From the NCBI GenBank assembly GCA_965367295.1, contig CBDUHN010000006.1, forward strand, positions 1 to 64,000: 64,000 nt of DNA, given 5' to 3'. Source of the DNA: JAIVHA01 sp965367295. GTDB taxonomy: Bacteria; Pseudomonadota; Gammaproteobacteria; DSM-19610. The notes under the pieces were generated by a model. The model saw only the letters and a list, made by a program, of their open reading frames with translations, did no database searches and was not told the origin of the DNA. Below, piece after piece: positions 53,198-60,944 of the stretch; position 1 is the stretch's first letter, and each line of letters opens with the position of its first letter. The position numbers and the translations under genes were made by a program.

Positions 53198-55162
53198 ATG
53201 GCGCAGCAGCACTGGCTGGGCGTGGATACCGGCGGCACCTTCACCGACTTTGTATGGTTTGACGGCACGCGGTTGCGGATTCACAAGGTGCTGTCCACTC
53301 CCGATGCCCCGGAACAGGCCATTCTGCAGGGGGTGCGCGAACTGGGGCTCGATCCCGATGATCTGCGGGTGGTGCATGGATCCACCGTAGCCACCAATGC
53401 CGTGCTGGAGGGTAAGGGCGTACGCACTGCCTTCATCACCAACCGGGGCTTTGGTGACCTGCTCAGTATCGGCCGCCAGGCCCGGCGCGAGCTCTATGCG
53501 CTGCAGGCGCCTCCCGTGCCGCCGCCGGTGCCGCCGGAGCTGTGTCTGGAAACCGGTGGGCGCCTCGGTGCCGGGGGTGAAACACTCGAACCCCTGACCG
53601 AGGCCGACCTGGCCCGGTTACGCGCCGCGCTGGAGCAACTACAGCCACGGGCGGTAGCCATCAACCTGCTGTTCTCCTTTCTTGACGATGCCCATGAGTG
53701 CGCCATCGAGGCGGTGGTCCCCGAGGGTATGTTCGTGTCCCGTTCCTCGGCGGTGCTGCCCGAATGCCGCGAATACGAACGTGGCATGGCCACCTGGCTC
53801 AATGCCTGGGTGGGGCCGCGGGTGGAGGGTTATCTGCAGCGTCTTGGTGCGGGGCTGGCACCGGCCCCTTTGTCGGTGATGCAGAGCTCCGGGGCCACGG
53901 TCAGTGCCGGGCAGGCCAGCGGGAGGGCGGTGCAGCTGCTGCTGTCCGGGCCCGCCGGCGGCCTGCAGGGGGCACAGTTCGTAGCCCGGGTGGCGGGCTG
54001 CAGGCGCCTGCTCACTTTTGATATGGGCGGTACCTCTACCGATGTGGCGTTGATCGACGGCGCGGTGCGGCTCACCAGCGAGGGCCATATCGGACCTTAT
54101 CCGGTGGCTGTGCCCATGGTGGACATGCATACCATCGGCGCCGGAGGCGGTTCGCTGGCACGGGTGGATGCCGGCGGTTTACTGCAGGTGGGGCCGGAGT
54201 CTGCCGGAGCCGATCCTGGCCCGGCCTGCTACGGTCGGGGCGGTCGGGAGCCGACCGTGACCGATGCCAACCTGCTGCTGGGTCGACTGCGACCCGGGGC
54301 TTTTCTCGGTGGCGCCATGCGGCTGGATGTGGCGGCAGCCCGGCAGGCCATGCTACCGCTGGCCGGGCGGCTTGGCCTGACGGTCGAGGCAGCGGCCCAA
54401 GGTGTCGTTGATCTGGCCAATGAGCACATGGCACAGGCGCTGCGGGTGATTTCCGTGCAGCGCGGCGAGGACCCGCAGGACTATGTGCTGGTGTCCTTCG
54501 GCGGCGCCGGCGGACTGCATGTCTGCGCCCTTGCCGAGGCGCTGAACATGGGGCGGGCGCTGGTGCCGGTGCATGCCGGCGTGCTGTCGGCGCTGGGCAT
54601 GCTGGCCGCACCACGCGGTCGCCAGCGATCGCAGACCCTCACCGGGCCGTTGGCGGAGTTCAATGATGCCGATCTGGAGCAGCGGCTGGTGGCGCTGGCC
54701 CAGGATGGGGTGGTGGCGCTCTGCAGGGAAGGGGTCCGGTCCGAGGACATCCGGCACGACTATTCCCTTGACCTGCGCTACCTCGGCCAGTCCTACACGC
54801 TGAACCTGCCCTGGGAATCCGTGGCGGCCAGCGGTGCCGCCTTCCATGTCCTGCATGAACAGCGCTATGGCCATCGCATGGCGCAGGCGGTGGAGCTGGT
54901 GAACCTGAGGGTGGCGTTGACGGTGGCGACGGAGCCGCCGGTACTGGTGGAGCGGGTGGCGCAGGCCGGGGTCGGGCCGGATTACTGCACACTGCCTGGC
55001 CGGGCGCAGCCGGTGCCGGTGTGGAGGCGGGAGGCGCTGCTGACCGGGCAACCGGTGCAGGGGCCGGCGCTGATTACCGAAACTGTATCCACCACCTACC
55101 TGGCACCCGGCTGGCAGGCGGAAGCGGATGCCGTGGGCAATCTGCACCTGGTTTCCCTGTAG
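53198..55162 (+). CDS. hydantoinase/oxoprolinase family protein, HyuA-type subunit
   Basis: A 654-residue protein with the HyuA/N-methylhydantoinase A features: GVDTGGTFTDFV at the N-terminus (ATP-binding actin-like fold), HGSTVATNAVLEGKG, LLSGPAGGLQGAQFVA, FDMGGTSTDVALI and GAGGGSLARVDAGG. HyuA normally works with HyuB to open hydantoins or 5-oxoproline with ATP; no hyuB lies beside it, and the next gene is on the other strand. Substrate is unknown. It is co-oriented with, and five bases from, the globin-cyclase gene. Confidence 0.9.
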   Translation: MAQQHWLGVDTGGTFTDFVWFDGTRLRIHKVLSTPDAPEQAILQGVRELGLDPDDLRVVHGSTVATNAVLEGKGVRTAFITNRGFGDLLSIGRQARRELYALQAPPVPPPVPPELCLETGGRLGAGGETLEPLTEADLARLRAALEQLQPRAVAINLLFSFLDDAHECAIEAVVPEGMFVSRSSAVLPECREYERGMATWLNAWVGPRVEGYLQRLGAGLAPAPLSVMQSSGATVSAGQASGRAVQLLLSGPAGGLQGAQFVARVAGCRRLLTFDMGGTSTDVALIDGAVRLTSEGHIGPYPVAVPMVDMHTIGAGGGSLARVDAGGLLQVGPESAGADPGPACYGRGGREPTVTDANLLLGRLRPGAFLGGAMRLDVAAARQAMLPLAGRLGLTVEAAAQGVVDLANEHMAQALRVISVQRGEDPQDYVLVSFGGAGGLHVCALAEALNMGRALVPVHAGVLSALGMLAAPRGRQRSQTLTGPLAEFNDADLEQRLVALAQDGVVALCREGVRSEDIRHDYSLDLRYLGQSYTLNLPWESVAASGAAFHVLHEQRYGHRMAQAVELVNLRVALTVATEPPVLVERVAQAGVGPDYCTLPGRAQPVPVWRREALLTGQPVQGPALITETVSTTYLAPGWQAEADAVGNLHLVSL

Positions 55163-55216
55163 GTCCAGATGAATCCCGGCCTGCAGGGGATAGCTTTGTG
55201 GTTGGCGGAGCTCCCG

Positions 55217-56425
55217 CTAGGGGCTGCCCAGCCCGCCGGAGATGGATTCCGCCCAGTGTAGCGCGGTAAGGTAGGCATCCCGTACTGCAGCGGTATCGAG
55301 TTGTACACAGGTGACCTCGTCCCAGTCGGCCCGTTCATAGGCCAACACGCAATGCAGGGTCTGGCCGAGGTGACCTTCCTGATGTAGCAATGCCTCGCGC
55401 ACACTTTCCGATAGTGGTAATTCGTCCAGCAGTTCATTCAGCGGCCGGTCCATCATCGCGTCGAGGGCTGAGAACAGGCCGACGGTGAAGTAGACCTGGG
55501 TGTTCCTGTGGCCTGCCGACCGGGCCAGTTCCTCGCACATCTTGGCGCGCACCATGGCGGTGACCAGCAGCTCCACGGGCTTGTCATCCAGCCCGGCCAG
55601 CGACAGCAGGGTGACCCAGTTCTTGATGGCTTGTTGGCCCAGGTACACCACTGCCTGGTGGATGGATTCCACCTTGCGCGGCAGCGCCATGGCGGCGGAG
55701 TTGATGTAGCGCAGGATCTTGTAGCTCAGGGTGACATCCTGGGCGATGAGTTCTTCCAGTTCCTTGGCGCTTACGTCCGGGTCCTGGATACGGCTCAGCA
55801 GGCGCAGCGTGGCCAGCCGGTTGGAGGGCATGCGCTGGCCTTTCACCACATTAGGCTTGCAGAAGAAATAGCCCTGGAAGTAGCGAAAACCGAGTGCCTT
55901 GCAGAATTCGAACTCGTCCTGGGTTTCCACCTTCTCCGCCAGCAGCGGAATGTTGTAGGGGGCCAGTTGCTGGACATGTTCGCGGATGGTATCGCGCTCC
56001 ATGCCCATGATGTCGATCTTGACCAGGTGTGCCAGTTCCACCAGCGGACGCAGGGATTCGTGGAACAGGAAATCGTCCAGGGCGATCTGGTAGCCCTGTT
56101 CCGATAGGCGGCGAATGCCGGCCTGCACCTCGGTGTCCGGTTCGATATCTTCCAGCACCTCCAGTACCACACGGTCGGGCGGTAACATCTGGGTGCGGTC
56201 CTCGACAAAGAACGAGCGGGTGAGGTTAAGGAATGCCAGGTGTTCGCCCACAATCTGGTCGAGGCCGATCTCCATGAAAGTGTTCACGATTACCTGCGAG
56301 GTGGCCATGTCGCCATCGACTACATTGGCGCCGCCGGTCATGCCACTGCGAAACAGTAATTCGTAGGCGTAGACCCGTAGTCTGGCGTCATAGATGGGTT
56401 GGCGCCCTACGTAAATATCATCCAT
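55217..56425 (-). CDS. EAL-HDOD protein
   Basis: A 402-residue protein: an EAL domain (about 1-195) followed by an HDOD domain (about 205-395), the YuxH/CdgJ architecture. The EAL signature reads ELL (VYAYELLFR). The Asn (FLNLTRS), Glu (VLEVLED), Asp pair (ALDDFLF), Lys (VKIDIMG), Glu (LAEKVET) and Gln (FQGYFF) positions are kept, so c-di-GMP binding or hydrolysis is possible. HDOD proteins usually act in signalling complexes. It is convergent with hyuA. Confidence 0.92.
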   Translation of the reverse strand: MDDIYVGRQPIYDARLRVYAYELLFRSGMTGGANVVDGDMATSQVIVNTFMEIGLDQIVGEHLAFLNLTRSFFVEDRTQMLPPDRVVLEVLEDIEPDTEVQAGIRRLSEQGYQIALDDFLFHESLRPLVELAHLVKIDIMGMERDTIREHVQQLAPYNIPLLAEKVETQDEFEFCKALGFRYFQGYFFCKPNVVKGQRMPSNRLATLRLLSRIQDPDVSAKELEELIAQDVTLSYKILRYINSAAMALPRKVESIHQAVVYLGQQAIKNWVTLLSLAGLDDKPVELLVTAMVRAKMCEELARSAGHRNTQVYFTVGLFSALDAMMDRPLNELLDELPLSESVREALLHQEGHLGQTLHCVLAYERADWDEVTCVQLDTAAVRDAYLTALHWAESISGGLGSP

Positions 56426-56654
56426 GCTGAAAAAATCCGGGTGGGCCCAGGGCCGGTAATCTGTGTGGGGCCTCGATCATAGCAGATCGGGAACTGGGGG
56501 CAGGTAGCCTGTGATGGCGGGTAACAATGTAGTGCATGGATATTCTGGTTCTGTGCTGGTTCCGGGTTGCGCTGTCCAGCGTCCTGCCGGGGTAAGGGTA
56601 GTGGGCTGACTCATGGTACTATCGGCACTTCTGCCGTAATGTGAAGCCCGTTTT

Positions 56655-57857
56655 ATGTTAGACGCCCTGTTTTCGAGTTCCTGGTTTTCCGGCCTGATTT
56701 CCCTGCGCTGGTATGGTTATGTTGCCGTGGCATTGGCCCTTACCCATATCACCATTATCAGTGTCACCGTATACCTGCATCGCCACCAGGCCCACCGGGC
56801 CCTTGATCTCCATCCCGCCATCGCGCACTTTTTCCGTTTCTGGCTCTGGCTCACCACCGGCATGGTCACCCGCGAATGGGTGGCGGTGCACCGCAAGCAT
56901 CACGCCAAATGCGAAACCCCGGATGACCCGCACAGCCCGCAGGTGAAGGGTATCGGTACGGTACTCTGGCAGGGGGCGGAATTGTACCAACAGGCCGCAG
57001 CACAGCCGGAGCTGGTGGACAGTTACAGCCATGGCACCCCCGATGACTGGCTGGAGCATCACCTGTATCGCCCATATAGCGTGCTCGGGATATCGCTGAT
57101 GCTGATGCTGGATATGCTGCTGTTCGGTTTCGCCGGGCTGGCCATCTGGGCAGTGCAGATGCTCTGGATCCCATTCTGGGCCGCCGGGGTGATCAATGGT
57201 ATCGGCCACTGGGGCGGCTACCGCAATTACGAAACCACGGATGCCTCGCGCAATATCTCCCCCTGGGGCATGCTGATCGGCGGTGAGGAGCTGCACAACA
57301 ATCATCATGCTTTTGCCAGCTCGGCCCGTTTTTCCAGTCGCTGGTGGGAGCTGGATCTGGGCTGGGGCTACATCCGCCTGCTGGCACTGCTGGGTCTTGC
57401 GCGGGTGAAAAAGCTGGCGCCACGGCCGGTATTGATCGGCGGCAAGGATGTCATTGACCTGGATACCGTGCGTGCCGTGTTCCTGAGCCGCCTGCAGGTG
57501 ATGGCCGACTATGCGCGTCGCGTGGTGTGGCCAGTGCTCTGCCAGGAGGGGCGGCAGCGGCTGGCCGGGCGGCTGCGGCTACGGCAGGCACGGCGGCTGC
57601 TGGTGCGCGATCCGGGGCTGATGGACGAGCAGGCGCGCGGCCGGTTGGAACTACTGCTGGCCTGTTGCCAGAACCTGCGTACCGTGTATCAGTTCCGGCA
57701 GCAGCTGCAGGAGGTCTGGGGCCGCCAGGTGGCCAGCCATGAGCACCTGCGTGACGCTTTGCAGGACTGGTGCGCCCGGGCCGAGGCCACCGGCATCCAG
57801 GTCCTGCAGCAGTTCGCCCAGCGGTTGCGCGGCTACAGTCTGCAACCGGCGATATAA
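56655..57857 (+). CDS. acyl-CoA/acyl-lipid delta-9-type fatty acid desaturase
   Basis: A 400-residue membrane protein of the stearoyl-CoA desaturase family. The three His boxes are HRHQAHRALDLH, HRKHHAKCETPDDPHSP and HNNHHAFASSARFS, which bind the di-iron centre, and four membrane helices fill the first 200 residues. The C-terminal 150 residues are long, Arg/Gln-rich and helical. It introduces an oxygen-dependent double bond into acyl chains, so it adjusts membrane fluidity under aerobic conditions. The 229-bp gap upstream has no clear promoter. Confidence 0.92.
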   Translation: MLDALFSSSWFSGLISLRWYGYVAVALALTHITIISVTVYLHRHQAHRALDLHPAIAHFFRFWLWLTTGMVTREWVAVHRKHHAKCETPDDPHSPQVKGIGTVLWQGAELYQQAAAQPELVDSYSHGTPDDWLEHHLYRPYSVLGISLMLMLDMLLFGFAGLAIWAVQMLWIPFWAAGVINGIGHWGGYRNYETTDASRNISPWGMLIGGEELHNNHHAFASSARFSSRWWELDLGWGYIRLLALLGLARVKKLAPRPVLIGGKDVIDLDTVRAVFLSRLQVMADYARRVVWPVLCQEGRQRLAGRLRLRQARRLLVRDPGLMDEQARGRLELLLACCQNLRTVYQFRQQLQEVWGRQVASHEHLRDALQDWCARAEATGIQVLQQFAQRLRGYSLQPAI

Positions 57858-57883
57858 TCCCTGCAGGGCCGCATTCAGGCAAT

Positions 57884-57910
57884 AAAAAACCCGGCATTGC
57901 CGGGTTTTTT
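57884..57910. terminator. bidirectional intrinsic terminator
   Basis: Perfect 12-bp stem AAAAAACCCGGC / GCCGGGTTTTTT with an ATT loop, between the convergent desaturase and rpmG genes. Confidence 0.9.
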
Positions 57911-57935
57911 TATTGGATTGCTTCCAGAGCCGTGA

Positions 57936-58091
57936 TTACTTGATCTTGGCTTCCTTGTACATCACGTGCTTGCGGACCACCGGGTCGAATTTCTTCAGTT
58001 CGAGCTTGTCGGGCATGGTGCGCTTGTTTTTGGTCGTGGTGTAGAAATGACCGGTACCGGCGCTGGAAACGAGCTTGATCTTGTCACGCAT
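57936..58091 (-). CDS. rpmG: 50S ribosomal protein L33
   Basis: A 51-residue L33 of the Cys-free gammaproteobacterial type: it begins MRDKIKLVSSAGTGHFY, continues TTTKNKRTMPDKLELKKFDP and ends KEAKIK. It lies in the large subunit near the E site. It follows rpmB after 11 bases in the standard rpmBG pair. Confidence 0.96.
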   Translation of the reverse strand: MRDKIKLVSSAGTGHFYTTTKNKRTMPDKLELKKFDPVVRKHVMYKEAKIK

Positions 58092-58102
58092 GGCTTATTC
58101 CC

Positions 58103-58339
58103 TCAGACCTTTTCGCCGCGGGCACGGATTTCCGTCAACACGGAGTCGATGCCCTTCTTGTCGATGATGCGCATGCCCTTGGAGGTAACGCGCAGCTTCA
58201 CCCAGCGACTCTCGCTCTCCACCCAGAAACGGTGGCTGTGCAGATTCGGCAGAAAACGCCGGCGGGTCTTGTTATGGGCGTGGGAAACATTGTTGCCGGT
58301 GGTCGGCCGTTTTCCCGTCACCTGACATACTTTGGACAT
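58103..58339 (-). CDS. rpmB: 50S ribosomal protein L28
   Basis: A 78-residue L28, recognised by MSKVCQVTGKRPTTGNNVSH, RRFLPNLHSHRFWVESE and KLRVTSKGMRIIDKKGID. It is the first gene of rpmBG; a strong promoter lies at 58395-58423, and a terminator-like hairpin sits in the leader between promoter and start codon. Confidence 0.97.
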   Translation of the reverse strand: MSKVCQVTGKRPTTGNNVSHAHNKTRRRFLPNLHSHRFWVESESRWVKLRVTSKGMRIIDKKGIDSVLTEIRARGEKV

Positions 58340-58357
58340 CGTTCCATCCTCAATTCA

Positions 58358-58382
58358 TAAAAAACACCGTCGTGGAGACGGT
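58358..58382 (-). terminator. hairpin and U run in the rpmB leader (radC terminator or attenuator)
   Basis: On the minus strand ACCGTC, a five-base loop and GACGGT are followed by G and six T. It lies downstream of the radC stop codon and also downstream of the rpmB promoter, so it can act as radC terminator, as an attenuator of rpmB, or both. Confidence 0.5.
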
Positions 58383-58394
58383 TAAGGGCCGCAA

Positions 58395-58423
58395 TTTATA
58401 CCAGAGACCGCCCGCCGGGGCAA
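58395..58423 (-). promoter_or_regulatory. sigma-70 promoter of rpmB-rpmG
   Basis: On the minus strand TTGCCC (58423-58418), 17 bases and TATAAA (58400-58395). The predicted start near 58388 gives a leader of about 49 bases. Confidence 0.55.
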
Positions 58424-58431
58424 GAACCGGC

Positions 58432-59106
58432 TCACATCAGACCGCGCTCGGCGAAGGATACCGCCTCGCCATCGCCTACCACCAGGTGATCCAGCACCCG
58501 GATATCCACCAGCCGCAGGGCATCGATCAGGCGCCGGGTGAGTTGCTGGTCGGCGTGGCTGGGCTCCGCCACGCCAGAGGGGTGGTTGTGGGCCAGGATC
58601 AGCGCAGCGGCATTGAGCTGCAGAGCGCGCTTCACCACCTCGCGGGGATGAACGCTGGCGGCATCGAGGGTGCCGCGGAACAGTTCCTCGCAGGCGATGA
58701 CCCGGTGGCGGGTGTCGAGGAACAGGCAGGTGAACACCTCGTGGGGGTAATCGCGCAGGCGGGCCTGCAGGTATTGACGGGTGGCATCGGGGCTGGTGAG
58801 GGCGTCCGCCCGCTGCAGTTGCTCGCCGAGGTGGCGGCGGGCCATCTCCAGGCAGGCCTGGAGCAGGGCGTACTTGGCGTGGCCCAGGCCGTGGCCGGCG
58901 CAGAAGGTCGCCGCGTCGGCATTGAGCAGGGGCCGCAGGCCGCCGAATTCACCGAGCAGATCGCGGGCCAGGTCCACGGCGCTGCGGCCGGCCACCCCGG
59001 TACGCAGGAAAATGGCCAGCAGTTCGGCATCGGAGAGGGTCTGGGGGCCGCGCGCCAGCAGCTTTTCCCGCGGGCGTTCCTGTTCCGGCCAGTGACGGAT
59101 GGACAT
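58432..59106 (-). CDS. radC: RadC-family JAMM protein
   Basis: A 224-residue protein: a helix-hairpin-helix-like N-terminus (SDAELLAIFLRTGVAGRSAVDLA) and a JAMM metalloprotease-like domain with HPREVVK, AHNHPSG and the following SHADQQLT. A perfect AAGGAGG ribosome binding site precedes the ATG at 59106. Despite the name, a direct DNA-repair role is not established. Its position between rpmB and coaBC is conserved in gammaproteobacteria. Confidence 0.93.
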   Translation of the reverse strand: MSIRHWPEQERPREKLLARGPQTLSDAELLAIFLRTGVAGRSAVDLARDLLGEFGGLRPLLNADAATFCAGHGLGHAKYALLQACLEMARRHLGEQLQRADALTSPDATRQYLQARLRDYPHEVFTCLFLDTRHRVIACEELFRGTLDAASVHPREVVKRALQLNAAALILAHNHPSGVAEPSHADQQLTRRLIDALRLVDIRVLDHLVVGDGEAVSFAERGLM

Positions 59107-59224
59107 GGGTGAACCTCCTTGTAGGTTGGTGCGGCTTTCTTCCTGAAAGCCCGATCCCGATTCTAAGCCAGGGAATGTGATGAGGCACGATGATTCGCGG
59201 GGGTTCTTTGCTACACTGCCGCCG

Positions 59225-60469
59225 ATGAACTGTTTATCCCATAAGCGCGTGCTGCTGGGGGTTACCGGCGGCATTGCGGCCTACAAAAGTGCCGAGTTGG
59301 TACGGCGTCTGCGTGAGCAGGGGGCCGAGGTGCGGGTGGTGATGACCCGCGCGGCGCATGCCTTTATTACGCCGCTGACCCTGCAGGCTCTGTCGGGTCA
59401 GCGGGTGCATAGCGATCTGCTGGACCCGGAGGCCGAGGCGGCCATGGGCCACATCGAGCTGGCGCGCTGGGCCGATGCCGTGCTGGTGGCGCCGGCCTCG
59501 GCGGATTTTCTCGCCCGTCTGGCGCAGGGGCGGGCGGATGACCTGCTGGCCACCCTGTGCCTGGCTACACAGGCTCCCATCGCGGTGGCCCCGGCCATGA
59601 ACCAGGCCATGTGGGCCAATGCCGCTACCCAGGACAATGTTGCCCTGTTGTCCCGGCGTGGTATCCAGGTATGGGGCCCGGCTGCAGGCGCACAGGCCTG
59701 TGGTGAGACGGGTCCGGGTCGCCTCCTGGAACCCACCGAACTGCTGGAGTGTGTAAATGGCCTGTTTGCCGGCGGTACCCTGGCCGGCAGGCGGGTACTG
59801 ATTACTGCCGGGCCGACCCGCGAGCCCATCGATCCGGTGCGTTTCCTGACCAACCGCAGCTCCGGCAAGATGGGCTATGCCATCGCTGCCGCCGCTGTCG
59901 AGGCCGGCGCAGAGGTGGTACTGGTGAGCGGCCCGGTCAGCCTGGCCTGTCCGCCTGGGGTGATGCGGGTAGCGGTGGAGGATGCACAGCAGATGTACGA
60001 GGCGGTGCTGGCGCAGGCCGGGACGGCGGATATCTTCATCGCCACCGCTGCAGTGGCCGATTACCGCCCGCGCCAGGTGGCGACGAGCAAGATCAAGAAG
60101 GAGGCGGCCACTCTCACCCTCGAACTGGAGCGCAACCCGGATGTGCTGGCGGCCGTTGCGGCCCTGTCCCAGGCGCCCTTCACCGTGGGCTTTGCCGCCG
60201 AGACCGATGACCTCGAGGCCCATGCCCGGCGTAAACGCCTGGCTAAGGGTCTGGACCTGGTGGCCGCCAACTGGGTAGGCGCTCCGGGCCAGGGCTTTGA
60301 CAGTGACGACAATGCCCTGGAGCTGTTCTGGGAAGGCGGGCAGGAAAGTCTGCCGCAGGCCCCGAAAACCCGCCTGGCCCGGCAGCTCTTGCTGCGGGTC
60401 GCGCGCCTTTATCAAGACAAACAACAGGCATCACCAGTACAGGAACTGCATGCACACGATTCAGCTTAA
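59225..60469 (+). CDS. coaBC: bifunctional phosphopantothenoylcysteine decarboxylase/phosphopantothenate-cysteine ligase
   Basis: A 414-residue two-domain enzyme of CoA synthesis. The CoaC flavoprotein half has LLGVTGGIAAYKSAELVRRL, the catalytic His region in AMGHIELARWADAVLVAPAS and PAMNQAMW. The CoaB half has VLITAGPTREPIDPVRFLTNRSSGKMG and the KIKKE stretch. The ATG at 59225 matches relatives. The dut start overlaps its end by 20 bases. Confidence 0.97.
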   Translation: MNCLSHKRVLLGVTGGIAAYKSAELVRRLREQGAEVRVVMTRAAHAFITPLTLQALSGQRVHSDLLDPEAEAAMGHIELARWADAVLVAPASADFLARLAQGRADDLLATLCLATQAPIAVAPAMNQAMWANAATQDNVALLSRRGIQVWGPAAGAQACGETGPGRLLEPTELLECVNGLFAGGTLAGRRVLITAGPTREPIDPVRFLTNRSSGKMGYAIAAAAVEAGAEVVLVSGPVSLACPPGVMRVAVEDAQQMYEAVLAQAGTADIFIATAAVADYRPRQVATSKIKKEAATLTLELERNPDVLAAVAALSQAPFTVGFAAETDDLEAHARRKRLAKGLDLVAANWVGAPGQGFDSDDNALELFWEGGQESLPQAPKTRLARQLLLRVARLYQDKQQASPVQELHAHDSA

Positions 60470-60905
60470 GATCCTCGATCCACGGATCGGTAACGACATT
60501 CCCATGCCCGAATATGCCACGCCGGGTTCCGCTGGCATGGATCTGCGGGCCTGCGTGGCGACGCCGCTGGAACTGGCCCCCGGCGCCACCGAGCTGATTC
60601 CCACCGGCATCGCCATCCACATCAGCGATCCCGGTCTGGCGGCAGTGTTGCTGCCGCGCTCCGGGCTGGGCCACAAGCACGGTATTGTGCTGGGTAATCT
60701 CACCGGGCTGATCGATTCCGATTACCAGGGCCAGCTGTTCGTGTCCTGTTGGAACCGCAGCAGCACGCCCTTTATCATCGAGCCGGGCGAGCGTATTGCC
60801 CAGATGGTGCTGATTCCGGTGGTGCAGGGCCACTTTGAAGTGGTGGACGAATTCGCCGAGACGGAGCGCGGCACCGGTGGCTTCGGGCACACGGGGCGTA
60901 CCTGA
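60450..60905 (+). CDS. dut: dUTP diphosphatase
   Basis: A 151-residue trimeric dUTPase that makes dUMP and keeps uracil out of DNA. The five family motifs are visible: AGMDLRA, PRSGLGHKHGI, GLIDSDYQGQ, RIAQMVLIP and the C-terminal RGTGGFGHTG that closes the site. Start overlaps coaBC, so expression is coupled. Confidence 0.97.
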   Translation: MHTIQLKILDPRIGNDIPMPEYATPGSAGMDLRACVATPLELAPGATELIPTGIAIHISDPGLAAVLLPRSGLGHKHGIVLGNLTGLIDSDYQGQLFVSCWNRSSTPFIIEPGERIAQMVLIPVVQGHFEVVDEFAETERGTGGFGHTGRT

Positions 60906-60944
60906 CAGCAGGGTGATCCAATCTTAGGGACCGAGTAGCGATTC

